Notes: generated by a model not told the origin, from the letters alone. A DNA stretch of 64,000 nt from Nostoc sp. HK-01 (GCA_003990705.1 AP018318.1:3041501-3105500), one strand, 5' to 3'. Positions 1 to 9,797 are shown, counted from the first letter of the stretch. Made by a program: numbers and translations.

Positions 1-1
1 A

Positions 2-514
2 TTTAGTACTTTGCCAGCAGTTGTTACCGTCTTTTTAGGCTATTTTACAGGTGATTGGTTGCGAACTCAGCCAATTAAAAGCCGCACTAGTATCAATTTA
101 GTAATTTTTGGTTTAATTGCTCTTGTGATTGGATTATTATGGGGATTTTTATTTCCCATTAATAAACAACTATGGACAAGTTCTTACGTTTTATTTACTG
201 CGGGTTGGGCATTACTAACTTTAGCTTTGTGTTATGAACTCATAGAAGTCCGTCATTTTAGACACTGGGGACTACCATTAGAAGTGATGGGACTAAATGC
301 CATCTTTTTGTTTGTTGCTTCTGGCATATTTACCAGAATCTTACTTAAAACGAAGATTGGCAGCAGCACAACTTATACCTGGATTTATGAACACTTATTT
401 CGCCCGTGGGCTGGGGCGTTTAATGGTTCGCTAATATTTGCCATAGTTATGGTTTTATTTTGGTGGACAATTCTTTATGGAATGTATCGTCGGCATTGGT
501 TTTTCAAGATTTAG
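2..514 (+). CDS. C-terminal part of a multi-pass membrane protein, DUF5009/HGSNAT-like acyltransferase family (5' end outside window)
   Basis: The frame is open from base 2 to the TAG at 512-514, so the gene begins upstream of the window and the TTG at 11 is not a real start. About 170 residues are visible, with four or five hydrophobic helices, charged loops (RTQPIKSR, EVRHF) and a C-terminus rich in Trp and Tyr (FWWTILYGMYRRHWFF). The segment around FPINKQLWTSSYVLFTAGWA resembles the C-terminal half of heparan-alpha-glucosaminide acetyltransferase-like/DUF5009 proteins, which sit in the membrane and transfer acyl groups. The catalytic N-terminal part cannot be seen, so the family is a recognition call and the substrate is unknown. 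It is followed by a 126-bp gap before the glycosidase gene on the same strand. Confidence 0.7.
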   Translation, partial: FSTLPAVVTVFLGYFTGDWLRTQPIKSRTSINLVIFGLIALVIGLLWGFLFPINKQLWTSSYVLFTAGWALLTLALCYELIEVRHFRHWGLPLEVMGLNAIFLFVASGIFTRILLKTKIGSSTTYTWIYEHLFRPWAGAFNGSLIFAIVMVLFWWTILYGMYRRHWFFKI

Positions 515-640
515 TAGGGGCAAATCGCTGTTCGCCCCACCATAAAAAATTCCTCATTTATCCGGAATTGAAAAATTGAGCTTTGTAGCTTTCCGTATCC
601 ACACAGCAATTATTTCAGTCATTAATCTGAAAATACGGAA

Positions 641-2476
641 ATGGCAGTAAAGCAACTATCACAACTAAATTTAGCTTCTTATACCTCCAACAAAACATTT
701 TATCCATCCCCTAATGCTTGGGAAGATCAAGTGTTTTATTTTATGATGCTCGACCGATTTTCTGATGGTAAGGAGAATGGATATAAAGATAATGCGGGAA
801 ATATTGTCTCTAATGGTGTAACTCCCTTATTCGCAGGTGATCAAAATAATGCCACACGTACACCAGAAGGTGCAGAGCGTTGGCGAGAAGCAGGTATAAA
901 ATACGTTGGTGGGAATCTTAAAGGACTAACTAGTAAAGTCGGTTATTTAAAGCGTTTAGGTGTTACCGCTATTTGGATTAGTCCGATTTTCAAACAGGTA
1001 TCTTTTCAAGATACATATCATGGCTACGGTATTCAAGATTTCTTAGAAGTTAACCCTAAGTTCGGTAGCGGTGAGGACTTGCAAGAGTTAGTGCAAACTG
1101 CTCATGCCAATGGTATTTATGTAATTCTTGATATTATTCTGAATCATTCTGGTAATATCTTTAGCTACGAAGAAGGTAATGTAAATTACCGTGGCACACC
1201 TTATCCAGTCAAGGGTTTTAATGACGAAAAAGGTCAACCTAGTATTCCATTTCGCAAAACCGACCCCAATAATCCTGCAACTTGGCCTCAAGAAAATGAC
1301 GCAATTTGGCCAGTAGAATTTCAAGATCCATCTATATATACCCAAAAAGGACGCATTAGAAATTGGGATGGCTATCCCGAATTTTTAGAAGGCGATTTTG
1401 AGGATTTAAAAGATATTCGTCATGGTTTTGGCGGACTAGATGATTATGTGCCATCTCCGGCTTTGAAATATCTGGCTCAGGCGTATAAATATTGGATAGC
1501 CTACGCCGATATTGATGGTTTCCGCATTGATACTGTCAAACACATGGATAAAGGCGCAACTCGGATTTTTGCTTCGATGATTCATGAGTTTGCTCAAAGT
1601 ATTGGTAAGGAGAAATTCTTTTTAGTTGGTGAGATTACTGGCGGAAGACAAAGAGCATTTGAAACTTTAGAAGAAACAGGTTTAGATGCAGCTTTAGGAG
1701 TGGATGACATTCCTGACAAACTCGAATATTTAGTGAAAGGATATCGCAACCCTAAAGATTACTTTAGTTTATTCCGCAATTCTTTGCTGGTACAGAAAGA
1801 ATCTCATATTTGGTTTAGAGATAAGGTCGTGACGATGTTTGACGACCATGACCAAGTGCGTAAGGGACAAAACAAAGCCAGATTTTGTGCAGATAAAGAT
1901 GCTGCAAAAGTAGTCCTCAATGCTTTAGCGCTGAATGCTTTAACCCTGGGAATCCCTTGTATTTATTATGGGACAGAACAAGCCTTTGATGGTCATGGAG
2001 ATAGCGATCGCTATTTACGTGAGGCTATGTTCGGTGGGGAGTTCGGCGCATTTGGGACTAAAGGTGTTCACTTCTTCAATGAAGAAAATTACGTCTATCA
2101 AGAAATCTCCAAAATTCTCAAAATCAGAAGAGAGAAAAAAGCTTTAAGTCGTGGTCGCCAATATCTCCGCGCAATTTCTGGTGATGGTGTAAACTTCGGT
2201 TTACCGCAGATAATTGGTAATGAAATTCGTTCTGTTGTACCTTGGTCTCGTATTCTCAGTGATCAAGAAATAGTTGCGGCTATTAACACCGACTATAACC
2301 AAGCTCGTGAAGCTTGGGTAACTATTGATAACGAATTACACAATGAAGGTGATTTCTTCACTTGCATTTACTCCACCGATAAACAACAAGAAGGTCAAAA
2401 GGTGAAAATTGAAGCTAGGAATGGTAAAGCTGTGAAAATTGCTGTTCCCGCCGCTGGGTTGGGAATTTACGCATAA
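641..2476 (+). CDS. GH13 alpha-amylase family glycosidase
   Basis: This is a 611-residue alpha-amylase-superfamily enzyme acting on alpha-glucans or related sugars. Conserved region I is LDIILNHSG. The region II nucleophile Asp297 lies in DGFRIDTVKH, the acid/base Glu331 in VGEITGG, and the region IV Asp404 in FDDHDQ. These support an active (beta/alpha)8 barrel. A C-terminal beta domain of roughly 110 residues follows. No signal peptide is seen, so a cytoplasmic role in glycogen or maltooligosaccharide metabolism is likely. The exact specificity (amylase, glucanotransferase or trehalose-related) cannot be read from motifs alone. The ATG at 641 gives the full N-terminal domain. A strong terminator follows at 2510-2541, so the gene is probably the last of its transcript. 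Confidence 0.9.
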   Translation: MAVKQLSQLNLASYTSNKTFYPSPNAWEDQVFYFMMLDRFSDGKENGYKDNAGNIVSNGVTPLFAGDQNNATRTPEGAERWREAGIKYVGGNLKGLTSKVGYLKRLGVTAIWISPIFKQVSFQDTYHGYGIQDFLEVNPKFGSGEDLQELVQTAHANGIYVILDIILNHSGNIFSYEEGNVNYRGTPYPVKGFNDEKGQPSIPFRKTDPNNPATWPQENDAIWPVEFQDPSIYTQKGRIRNWDGYPEFLEGDFEDLKDIRHGFGGLDDYVPSPALKYLAQAYKYWIAYADIDGFRIDTVKHMDKGATRIFASMIHEFAQSIGKEKFFLVGEITGGRQRAFETLEETGLDAALGVDDIPDKLEYLVKGYRNPKDYFSLFRNSLLVQKESHIWFRDKVVTMFDDHDQVRKGQNKARFCADKDAAKVVLNALALNALTLGIPCIYYGTEQAFDGHGDSDRYLREAMFGGEFGAFGTKGVHFFNEENYVYQEISKILKIRREKKALSRGRQYLRAISGDGVNFGLPQIIGNEIRSVVPWSRILSDQEIVAAINTDYNQAREAWVTIDNELHNEGDFFTCIYSTDKQQEGQKVKIEARNGKAVKIAVPAAGLGIYA

Positions 2477-2509
2477 ATTTCTGTTAATTGCTCGAATTTA
2501 TTTCCTCTG

Positions 2510-2541
2510 AGAGCGCATATACATATATGCGCTCTTTTTTT
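2510..2541 (+). terminator. Rho-independent terminator after the GH13 gene
   Basis: An 11-bp perfect stem (AGAGCGCATAT at 2510-2520 pairing with 2525-2535) has a 4-nt loop and is followed by a run of T. It lies 34 bp after the glycosidase stop codon. Confidence 0.9.
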
Positions 2542-2958
2542 ATTGGTATTGATGGAGCGATCGCAGTGTTCAAATTTTTGTCACTAAAATCTTTATCGAG
2601 CAAATATTCTATGTAAAAATATCAAATTTGAATACAAAAATTAATCCTACATCAATATGAAAATATATATAATTCCTAACCTAGGTGGTGAGCAAAATAT
2701 GAGTACTGACTTCATTTTCTAGGTAACTACAGGCTTAGATCGCAGGCCTCAAATATAGCAGTTTTCAAGCATATCAAATACGCCACCCGTTTTGTCGCGC
2801 ACCTTCACCCCACTTGCTACAACTTTGGGAATCAAAGTAACGCCGTGGCGACCATTAACAAGGGGAGGTTTAGAGAGGGGTAATTTTGTACCGCACCAGA
2901 GTTAGAAACGCCATCAGCTTTTTTATAATCGCAGTATATCAAAAAACTAAATTTCAAA
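2542..2958. other. Intergenic region with a possible interspersed-repeat relic
   Basis: No complete gene is visible in this 417-bp stretch before the phytochrome gene. The part at about 2780-2925 is less AT-rich than its surroundings. On the minus strand it reads as short peptide-like stretches (for example VNGRHGVTLIPKVVASGVKV), broken by a frame change. This looks like a degenerate repeat or gene relic rather than a promoter region. I cannot name its source from the sequence alone. Confidence 0.4.
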
Positions 2959-5943
2959 ATGTTGAATTCAGACACAATTGATATCATTGACTGTACCCAT
3001 GAACCAATTCATATCCCTGGTTATATCCAGCCACATGGTTTACTTTTAGCTTTAGAAAAAACACAGCTAAAAATTATTCAAGTTAGTGAAAATACTGCTC
3101 AATTTTTTGGTATACCCGCAGCAGATTTAATTGGTCAAGATTTAAGTTACCTGTTTGCATTAGAACAGATCCAGTTAATTAATGATTATCTCCAACAAGA
3201 AATTTTAACATTTGTCCATCTGTTTGAATTAAAATCTCAACTACATAACATTGGTGGAGAAAATTTTCCGAAAGTGTTTCTCGGAACTATGCAGCGATCG
3301 CACAATGTTTTAATCTTAGAATTAGAACCACATTCTTATCCAATAAGTAGTCCGTTTCTGGGATATTATCATCTTTTAGAAACAACAGTTTCTCAGATAG
3401 TTAGGGCTAAAAATTCCTCAGAACTATTTCAAATTATTGTCAAAGAAGTTAGAAGAATTACTCAATTTGATCGAGTCATGCTTTACAGATTAGAAGCAGA
3501 CTACAGCGGAGTTGTGATTGCTGAAGATAAACAAAGTCATCTAGAAAGTTATTTAGAACTACATTATCCAGCTTCTGATATTCCAGCCCAAGCTAGACAA
3601 CTTTACTACGAAAAATGGTTGCGGCTGATTCCCGATATAAATTATCAACCAGTGCAATTAATTCCGCCCCATATATCCTTAGATCTGAGTGGAGCAACAC
3701 TAAGAAGCGTCTCACCCTGGCATATAGAATACTTGCAGAATATGGGGGTTACAGCAACTATGTGTATCTCTCTGATCAATCAAAACAGGCTTTGGGGTTT
3801 AATTGCTTGTCATAATTACACACCTAAAAAAGTTGATTATGAGACACGCAAAATTTGTGAATTTATCGGACAGTTTGCCTCAGTTGAATTACTCAATCAG
3901 AAAGAACGGGCATTGAATTCCTATCGCCAACAAGTTAAAGTAATTCAAGAACAACTTAGGCAAGCATTATCTAATAAATTGGAATATATTGGCAATGTCT
4001 TCCAACGCAACGAGTCCAATTTATTAAATTTAGTCCAAGCTCAAGGTGTTGCCATATTATTAGAAGAACAACTAACACTAATTGGTCAAACTCCTGCTGA
4101 ACCTGAAATGAGAAAGCTAATAAATTGGCTTTCTGAGCAAAAACCCCCAGAAATTTTTTCTACTGATTCTTTACCACAACTCTATCCACCAGCTAAAAAA
4201 TTCAAAGATAAAGTTAGTGGCATTCTCGCAATTTCAATTTTCCTTAATCAAAGGTCTTACCATATTATTTGGTTACGACCTGAGCAAGTGCAAACAGTTA
4301 ATTGGGCTGGTAATCCTCATACATCAATTTCTGTTACTTCAGATCAGACTTTACGTCTAACTCCACGTAAGTCATTTGAACGATGGAAACAAACAGTTCA
4401 AGATAAATCCTATCCCTGGCAAAACTTTGAAATTGAAGTTGCACAGGAAATGAAAAATAACCTGATGTTGGCAGCACTAGAATTTTCCCATGTAGCGCTT
4501 CAACAAGCAGCTGAACAAGCAGAAATTGCCAACCGTGCTAAAAGTCAATTTTTAGCGAAGATGAGTCATGAATTGCGTACTCCACTCAATGCTATTTTAG
4601 GTTTCACCCAAATTATGACCCGGAATAGTTCTTTATCTCAAGATGATAAAGAGCATTTAGATATTATTAGCCGTAGTGGTGAGCATTTATTAGCTTTAAT
4701 TAATGATGTTTTAGAAATGTCGAAAATTGAAGCTGGTCAAATAACCCTAAATGAAAGTTGTTTTGATTTGTATCGTTTGATTTACTCAATTCAAGAAATG
4801 TTTGCCCTGAAAGCCTCAGATAAGGGATTAAATATCATTAACGAGTTAAGTTCAGAAGTAAATCAATATGTTTGTGGTGATGAAGGTAAGCTCAGGCAAA
4901 TACTGATTAACCTGCTAGGCAATGCTATCAAATTTACAATTGTTGGTCATGTGGCACTGCGAGTATCTTATGCTGATCATGCTTCATTTCCCGAAGAATC
5001 AGACAAGATAACTGTAGAATTTGCTGTTGAAGATACTGGCCCAGGAATTGCCAATGAGGATTTAGAGTTAATCTTTGAAGCATTTGCACAGGCTAAAGGT
5101 GGACGACAGTTTATGCAGGGTACTGGCTTAGGATTAGCTATTAGTCGTCAGTTTGCCAGATTAATGGGGGGTGATATTCGCACTCACAGTGTTTTAGGTC
5201 AAGGCTCAACCTTTACTTGCAGCGTGCAAATGACTGTTGTAGATAAAGTGGATGTTTTGCCTTCAACACAATTAACCAGGCGAGTCATTGGTTTAGAACC
5301 TGGTCAACCTAAATACCGTATTTTAATTGTTGAGGATGTTTTAGAAAATCGTCAGTTGATGGTAAAACTGCTGAAGTTTGTTGGCTTTGATGTATGTGCA
5401 GCAGAGAATGGTTTAACAGCTGTTGATATCTGCAAAGCTTGGCAACCGCATCTCATTTGGATGGATATACAAATGCCTGTGATGAATGGTTACGAAGCAA
5501 CTAAGCAAATTCGCGCTCATACTCAAAGTAAAGTTTTAGCAATTATCGCTTTAACGGCGAGTGCTTTTGAAGAAGACAGACAAGAAATTTTGCAAGTAGG
5601 CTGTGATGATTTTGTTGCCAAACCTTTTGAAGAAACGGTTCTATTTGACAAAATGGCGCAATATCTTGGTGTGCGTTACATTTATGCCGAAAATCAGCAA
5701 CAAAATCCCCCAGAATTAAAACACCAATCTCCAAAATTAACTGTATCTGATTTAGCAGATATGCCAGCAAATTGGATTGCTCAAGTTCATGAAGCGGCAC
5801 TGATGATAGATGATGAAAAACTTTATCAACTTTTCCAAGAAATTCCGGCAAACAAGGCTCAACTTGCGGCTGCATTGAAAGATTTAGTAGATAACTTTCA
5901 TTTAGAGACTGTTATTAACTTGACTAAAACAATCTTAGATTAA
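2959..5943 (+). CDS. Bacteriophytochrome hybrid histidine kinase (PAS-GAF-PHY-HisKA-HATPase-REC)
   Basis: This is a 994-residue red/far-red photoreceptor kinase. The N-terminal PAS begins with [18 protein letters not shown]. Cys12 is at the biliverdin-binding position of bacteriophytochromes. The GAF domain has PASDIP (204-209, Asp207) and SPWH (His255). The plant/Cph1-type GAF cysteine after this His is replaced by Ile, which fits biliverdin rather than phycocyanobilin. The PHY tongue motif PRKSF is at 469-473. The kinase follows, with His537 in SHELRTP, an N-box (GNAIKF), DTGPGI and GTGLGLAI. A receiver domain has Asp836 (WMDIQMP). The last 60 or so residues form a helical tail. The start at 2959 places Cys12 correctly. 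A second kinase gene lies downstream on the same strand, so a shared light-signalling phosphorelay is plausible but inferred. Confidence 0.94.
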   Translation: MLNSDTIDIIDCTHEPIHIPGYIQPHGLLLALEKTQLKIIQVSENTAQFFGIPAADLIGQDLSYLFALEQIQLINDYLQQEILTFVHLFELKSQLHNIGGENFPKVFLGTMQRSHNVLILELEPHSYPISSPFLGYYHLLETTVSQIVRAKNSSELFQIIVKEVRRITQFDRVMLYRLEADYSGVVIAEDKQSHLESYLELHYPASDIPAQARQLYYEKWLRLIPDINYQPVQLIPPHISLDLSGATLRSVSPWHIEYLQNMGVTATMCISLINQNRLWGLIACHNYTPKKVDYETRKICEFIGQFASVELLNQKERALNSYRQQVKVIQEQLRQALSNKLEYIGNVFQRNESNLLNLVQAQGVAILLEEQLTLIGQTPAEPEMRKLINWLSEQKPPEIFSTDSLPQLYPPAKKFKDKVSGILAISIFLNQRSYHIIWLRPEQVQTVNWAGNPHTSISVTSDQTLRLTPRKSFERWKQTVQDKSYPWQNFEIEVAQEMKNNLMLAALEFSHVALQQAAEQAEIANRAKSQFLAKMSHELRTPLNAILGFTQIMTRNSSLSQDDKEHLDIISRSGEHLLALINDVLEMSKIEAGQITLNESCFDLYRLIYSIQEMFALKASDKGLNIINELSSEVNQYVCGDEGKLRQILINLLGNAIKFTIVGHVALRVSYADHASFPEESDKITVEFAVEDTGPGIANEDLELIFEAFAQAKGGRQFMQGTGLGLAISRQFARLMGGDIRTHSVLGQGSTFTCSVQMTVVDKVDVLPSTQLTRRVIGLEPGQPKYRILIVEDVLENRQLMVKLLKFVGFDVCAAENGLTAVDICKAWQPHLIWMDIQMPVMNGYEATKQIRAHTQSKVLAIIALTASAFEEDRQEILQVGCDDFVAKPFEETVLFDKMAQYLGVRYIYAENQQQNPPELKHQSPKLTVSDLADMPANWIAQVHEAALMIDDEKLYQLFQEIPANKAQLAAALKDLVDNFHLETVINLTKTILD

Positions 5944-5959
5944 TTTCTGATACTCTTCT

Positions 5960-5967
5960 CTTCATCA
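5960..5967 (+). repeat. Target-site duplication, left copy (MITE)
   Basis: CTTCATCA here is repeated at 6130-6137, directly outside both ends of the 162-bp inverted-repeat element. Confidence 0.8.
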
Positions 5968-6129
5968 GGGTGCATCCACTTTCGGCAAATAGCCCTGCGC
6001 TAAGGCGCACGCTACGCGAACAGACTGAAGTCTGGGGCTATACAAACTAGATAGTCCGCGTAGGCGGACTTAGTTTGTGTAGCCGCGATTTCCAATCGCC
6101 TGGTGTTTCTTCCAAAAGTGGATGCTCCC
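5968..6129. mobile_element. MITE-like element, 162 bp, with terminal inverted repeats
   Basis: The left end GGGTGCATCCACTTTCGG (5968-5985) matches the reverse complement of the right end at 6112-6129 with two mismatches in 18 bp. The element is flanked by an 8-bp direct repeat, CTTCATCA, at 5960-5967 and 6130-6137, which is the expected target-site duplication. The interior holds further palindromic pieces (for example GTCCGCGTAGGCGGAC) and no transposase. It is a non-autonomous insertion that would need a transposase supplied from elsewhere. A MITE called Nezha is known from Anabaena. Whether this is a member needs an alignment. Confidence 0.82.
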
Positions 6130-6137
6130 CTTCATCA
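6130..6137 (+). repeat. Target-site duplication, right copy (MITE)
   Basis: This is the second copy of CTTCATCA. It lies 25 bp upstream of the preferred ATG of the next kinase gene, so the element inserted into that gene's 5' leader. Confidence 0.8.
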
Positions 6138-6162
6138 TGCAGTTACATCTGATTTTTTAAAT

Positions 6163-7947
6163 ATGGACTTATCTAACTCATCTTCTACACATTCTGCTTT
6201 AATTTTGCTGATTGATGATACCCCAGATAATCTACGTCTGTTAGCCAAGATACTTGAGTCTAAGGGATTTAAAGTAAAAAAAACTGTTAGCGGTAAAATG
6301 GCAATTCAGGCTGCACAAATAGAACCACCTGATTTGATTTTACTAGATATTAATATGCCCGAACTCAATGGGTATGAAGTTTGTCAACAATTAAAATTAC
6401 AAGAAAAAACCGCTAACATTCCGATAATTTTTATTAGTGCATTAGATCAAACTATAGATAAAATTAAAGCCTTTGAGTTAGGAGGAGTAGACTATATTAC
6501 TAAACCTTTTCAAGAGTTGGAAGTGCTGGCGCGGGTGCAAAATCAATTAATTATTTATCAGCAGCGGCAATTACTAATAGCGCAAACTCAACATTTACAG
6601 CAAGAAATTCAAGAGCGTCAACAAGCACAAGCAGCTTTGCAAGCACTCAATAAAAGTTTTGAGAAACAAATTATCGAACGTACTGAAGAATTACAAAAAT
6701 CTCTAGAATTTGAGGCAAGATTAAAACGAATTACAGATACAGTTCGTGACAGTTTGGATGAAGGACAAATTTGGCAGGCAGCAGTGGCAGAGTTGGTAGT
6801 TGGCTTGGAACTAGATTGTTGCTATGCAACTATTTGTAATAATGATTTAAAAACTTGTGTTGTTGCTCATGAATATAGCAATACTAGTGATATTGGTTGG
6901 GGTATTAATTGTATTAAACAAGTAAAAAACTGGGTGGGATTTCCCACAAAATTGCGGACAGAACACTGCACTCAATTTTGCTGGTACTTTCTCAATAGTG
7001 ATAATATATATGAGCGAAAATATGCTATTTTATTATGCCAAATTTTTGATGATCAAAAAATTTTAGGTAGTTTATGGTTGTTTAAATCAGTAACAAAAGC
7101 CTTTGATGAACTGGAAGTAAGGCTAGTCAAACAGTTAGCAAATCAATGTGCGATCGCGCTGCGCCAAGCTCGACTTTATCAGGCTGCTCAAGCACAAGTT
7201 GAAGAGTTACAAAGACTAAATCAACTCAAAGATGATTTTCTCTGTTCTATCTCTCATGAATTACGCAACCCCATCGCTAATATTCAATCATTTATCCAGT
7301 TATTAGAAACAGAATTAACGAGTATAAAACAACATAATCACAAGGTATCCCAATACTTGACAATTTTATACGAAGAATCCGAAGGCGAACTTCAGCTAAT
7401 TCAAGATTTACTGGATTTGCAATATTTAAATGCTGAGTTTTATCCCTTACAATTAACAACTATCAATTTGGCTGATTGGATTCCCTACACAATCGAAGTA
7501 TTTATAATTCAATCTCAACAACAGCACAAAAATTTGCAAATTCAACTGGCTCCTGATTTACCATTACTAACTACCGATATATCTAGCTTGAGCCGCATTG
7601 TGCGTGAGTTAGTCAAAAATGCCTGTAAGTACACGCCTCCAGGCGAAAATATTACAGTCACTGCTCATCAACAAGATGATCAGCTGCATGTTTGCGTGGT
7701 TAATTCTGGTGTAGAAATTCCTGAAGTTGAACTATCTCGCATTTTTGACAAATTCTACCGCATCCCCAATATGGCACATTTAACTGCTGGAGGTACTGGT
7801 TTGGGGTTGGCTTTGGTGAAAAAACTAGTAGCACTTTTAAGTGGCTCTATTTTTGTCGAATCACGCACCAGAGAGATTTGCTTTACCGTGGTGTTACCAC
7901 TGCTTCCTCATATTCATGAAGACACGGTAAAAGAACTTGACGACTAA
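6163..7947 (+). CDS. REC-GAF-HisKA-HATPase hybrid histidine kinase
   Basis: This is a 594-residue cytoplasmic sensor kinase that begins with a receiver domain: LLIDDTPDN, phosphoacceptor Asp62 in LLDINMP and KPF near the domain end. A coiled-coil linker (about 135-190) and a GAF-like domain (about 200-330, ending CAIALRQARL) follow. The kinase core has His365 in SISHELRNP, an N-box (ELVKNACKY) and GTGLGLALVKK. A receiver domain in front of the kinase suggests that it takes phosphate from another kinase. The upstream bacteriophytochrome is the obvious candidate by position. The frame stays open to a GTG at 6103, but that codon lies inside the MITE right end, so the ATG at 6163 is preferred. 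No clear Shine-Dalgarno is seen. Confidence 0.88.
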   Translation: MDLSNSSSTHSALILLIDDTPDNLRLLAKILESKGFKVKKTVSGKMAIQAAQIEPPDLILLDINMPELNGYEVCQQLKLQEKTANIPIIFISALDQTIDKIKAFELGGVDYITKPFQELEVLARVQNQLIIYQQRQLLIAQTQHLQQEIQERQQAQAALQALNKSFEKQIIERTEELQKSLEFEARLKRITDTVRDSLDEGQIWQAAVAELVVGLELDCCYATICNNDLKTCVVAHEYSNTSDIGWGINCIKQVKNWVGFPTKLRTEHCTQFCWYFLNSDNIYERKYAILLCQIFDDQKILGSLWLFKSVTKAFDELEVRLVKQLANQCAIALRQARLYQAAQAQVEELQRLNQLKDDFLCSISHELRNPIANIQSFIQLLETELTSIKQHNHKVSQYLTILYEESEGELQLIQDLLDLQYLNAEFYPLQLTTINLADWIPYTIEVFIIQSQQQHKNLQIQLAPDLPLLTTDISSLSRIVRELVKNACKYTPPGENITVTAHQQDDQLHVCVVNSGVEIPEVELSRIFDKFYRIPNMAHLTAGGTGLGLALVKKLVALLSGSIFVESRTREICFTVVLPLLPHIHEDTVKELDD

Positions 7948-8038
7948 ATATTTTTTATAGTACAAATATACTAATTTAATTTGCTGATTGTGTAAATACA
8001 TTACACTCCACCACTACACCAGCAGGAGAGCCAAGTTA

Positions 8039-8455
8039 ATGAAGCTATCGAAGGTAGACTTGAGCAGTTTAGTAGCGATCGCTCATTCTGAAGGATACTT
8101 GCAGTTATTGCTTGATAGAGGTGATGAACTCGAATTTTTAGAAATTCCTGCACCAGTTCAAGCTTACGAAGGTTTGCAACACTTGAATGAGATTGTGGCA
8201 GAAACCGCAACGTTTCCGATTGTGGAAGAACCAATTGCGATGCTACCAGTTAGCTCATCAATGGCGATCGCGGTGGGATATAGTGAGAGCGATCGCATTT
8301 TACAAGTAGAGTTTCAAAGTGGCGCAGTATACCAGTATGCTGAGGTAGAGCCAGAAACTTGGGAAGATTTACATGAGGCTGACTCTGTTGGTGAGTTTTT
8401 TAATCAAGAAATTAAAGGCAGATATCTGTCGGAACGCATAGATAAGTTAGTTTGA
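8039..8455 (+). CDS. KTSC domain protein
   Basis: This is a 138-residue soluble protein. The C-terminal half (about 72-138) matches the KTSC pattern: SSSMAIAVGY, LQVEFQSGAVYQY, then SVGEFFNQEIKGRY. KTSC domains are small and often stand alone or sit next to nucleic-acid enzymes. Their role is poorly known. The N-terminal 70 residues are not recognised. The ATG at 8039 is chosen because AGGAG at 8024-8028 is well spaced before it. The frame upstream of it has only a non-ATG start. Confidence 0.8.
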   Translation: MKLSKVDLSSLVAIAHSEGYLQLLLDRGDELEFLEIPAPVQAYEGLQHLNEIVAETATFPIVEEPIAMLPVSSSMAIAVGYSESDRILQVEFQSGAVYQYAEVEPETWEDLHEADSVGEFFNQEIKGRYLSERIDKLV

Positions 8456-8522
8456 ACCGGATTTGCACAATAATACAGATTAGTTCTTGCAACAAGTGAT
8501 ATTTAAACAGGAAAAATTAAAC

Positions 8523-9524
8523 ATGATTCATGCTTATGCAGCCAAAACATTAGGTGCAGCACTAGAACAATTTGAATACGATCCAGGTGTGCTGAAAGAC
8601 CAAGAAGTGGAAATTAATGTTGAATATTGCGGACTTTGCCATAGCGACCTAAGTATGCTCAAAAATGACTGGGGCATCAGTCGATATCCCTTTGTGCCTG
8701 GCCATGAAGTTGTGGGAACGATCGCAGCTGTTGGCGATCGCGTTACCACGCTCAAAGTCGGTCAGCGTGTCGGATTGGGGTGGTCTTCCCATTCTTGTAT
8801 GCACTGCGAATATTGTATGTCCGGCGATCACAACTTATGCCTAACCCTAGAGCAAACGATTGTCGGTCGATATGGCGGATTTGCAGACAAGGTACGCGCC
8901 CATGAAGAATGGGTGATTCCTCTGCCAGAAGCAGTTGATCCTGCTAAGGTAGGGCCGCTGTTCTGTGGAGGTGTTACCGTGTTCAACCCCATTGTTCAAT
9001 TCGATGTCAAGCCAACCGATAGAGTTGGTGTAATTGGGATCGGAGGGCTTGGACATATAGCATTACGATTTCTAAAAGCTTGGGGATGTGATGTCACGGC
9101 ATTTTCAACCAATCCAAATAAAGAGTCTGAAGCCCGTGAGTTAGGCGCTAATCACTTCATAAACTCCCGCGATGCCAAAGCGATCGAGTCTGTTACCAAC
9201 TCGTTTGATTTGATTCTCTCAACAGTAAATGCAGATTTAGATTGGGCAATATACATTAATGCACTGCGTCCCAAAGGACGGTTACATTTTGTGGGAGTCG
9301 TACCAAATCCAATTCAAGCCTACGCGTTTCCTTTAATTGCTGGGCAAAAATCCATATCGGGTAGCCCTACAGGTAGCCCGATAACAATCGCCAAAATGCT
9401 CGACTTTGCTGCGCGTCATGGCATTGAACCTGTGACAGAAACTTTTGATTTTAGCCAAGTAAATGAAGCGATCGCTCATTTAGAAGCAGGCAAGGCTCGT
9501 TATCGAATTGTTTTAAAGCATTAG
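8523..9524 (+). CDS. Zinc-dependent NAD(P)-alcohol dehydrogenase, CAD/YahK-like
   Basis: This 333-residue medium-chain dehydrogenase oxidises alcohols or reduces aldehydes with NAD(P)H. The catalytic zinc site is in CGLCHSDL (Cys39) and PGHE (His61/Glu62). The structural zinc site is the four-Cys cluster CMHCEYCMSGDHNLC. The nucleotide-binding fold shows GIGGLGHIA. The Cys-rich motifs fit the cinnamyl-alcohol dehydrogenase/YahK group, which often uses NADPH. Substrate and cofactor are not proven. The ATG at 8523 gives the normal family N-terminus. A longer TTG start at 8487 is less likely. Confidence 0.9.
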   Translation: MIHAYAAKTLGAALEQFEYDPGVLKDQEVEINVEYCGLCHSDLSMLKNDWGISRYPFVPGHEVVGTIAAVGDRVTTLKVGQRVGLGWSSHSCMHCEYCMSGDHNLCLTLEQTIVGRYGGFADKVRAHEEWVIPLPEAVDPAKVGPLFCGGVTVFNPIVQFDVKPTDRVGVIGIGGLGHIALRFLKAWGCDVTAFSTNPNKESEARELGANHFINSRDAKAIESVTNSFDLILSTVNADLDWAIYINALRPKGRLHFVGVVPNPIQAYAFPLIAGQKSISGSPTGSPITIAKMLDFAARHGIEPVTETFDFSQVNEAIAHLEAGKARYRIVLKH

Positions 9525-9537
9525 AAATAAAGAAGCC

Positions 9538-9630
9538 ATGCAAGAAATTGAAAATAAAATTTCACGTTTGACTAATTTTGGTCAAGAGAACTTACCAAAC
9601 TTAGGCAAGTGGTTTGTTGATATTTGTTAA
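9538..9630 (+). CDS. Possible 30-residue small ORF of unknown function
   Basis: An ATG 13 bp after the dehydrogenase stop opens a 30-codon frame (MQEIENKISRLTNFGQENLP...). There is no good ribosome-binding site and I recognise no family. It may be a translated small ORF, the end of an old gene, or chance. Confidence 0.2.
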   Translation: MQEIENKISRLTNFGQENLPNLGKWFVDIC

Positions 9631-9741
9631 GGAGCAACGTAATTGTTAGAAGTTAAATAACGGTTTTTCTTGCAATAGCCATTCTCCTCACTGCGTTCTT
9701 TTATTGTTGAGTGCAGAGATTTATCTTGCATATATTTTGGT

Positions 9742-9778
9742 GGAAGAGAACAGTTGCCTACAGCAACTGCGCTCTTCC
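9742..9778. repeat. Imperfect hairpin, part of a small repeat shared with 12056-12130
   Basis: GGAAGAG (9742-9748) and AGTTGC (9752-9757) pair with GCAACT (9763-9768) and CTCTTCC (9772-9778), leaving a 3-nt internal loop on each side. CTTCA and a Fur-box-like palindrome follow. The same order, hairpin then CTTCA then ATTATCATT, occurs inside the IS at 12079-12130. Confidence 0.55.
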
Positions 9779-9784
9779 CTTCAG

Positions 9785-9797
9785 AATGATTATCATT
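9785..9797. promoter_or_regulatory. Fur-box-like palindrome (weak candidate)
   Basis: AATGATTATCATT is a 13-bp perfect palindrome around one central base and resembles half of the Fur consensus. It lies 170 bp upstream of the NACHT gene. Because it also forms part of a repeat seen at 12056-12130, it may be repeat sequence rather than an operator. Confidence 0.25.

Noticed and set aside
1088-1345. 85-residue minus-strand ORF inside the GH13 gene
   Set aside because: The plus-strand frame has clear catalytic motifs through this region.
6103-6162. GTG start of the REC-GAF kinase at 6103
   Set aside because: The codon lies inside the MITE right end; the native ATG is at 6163.
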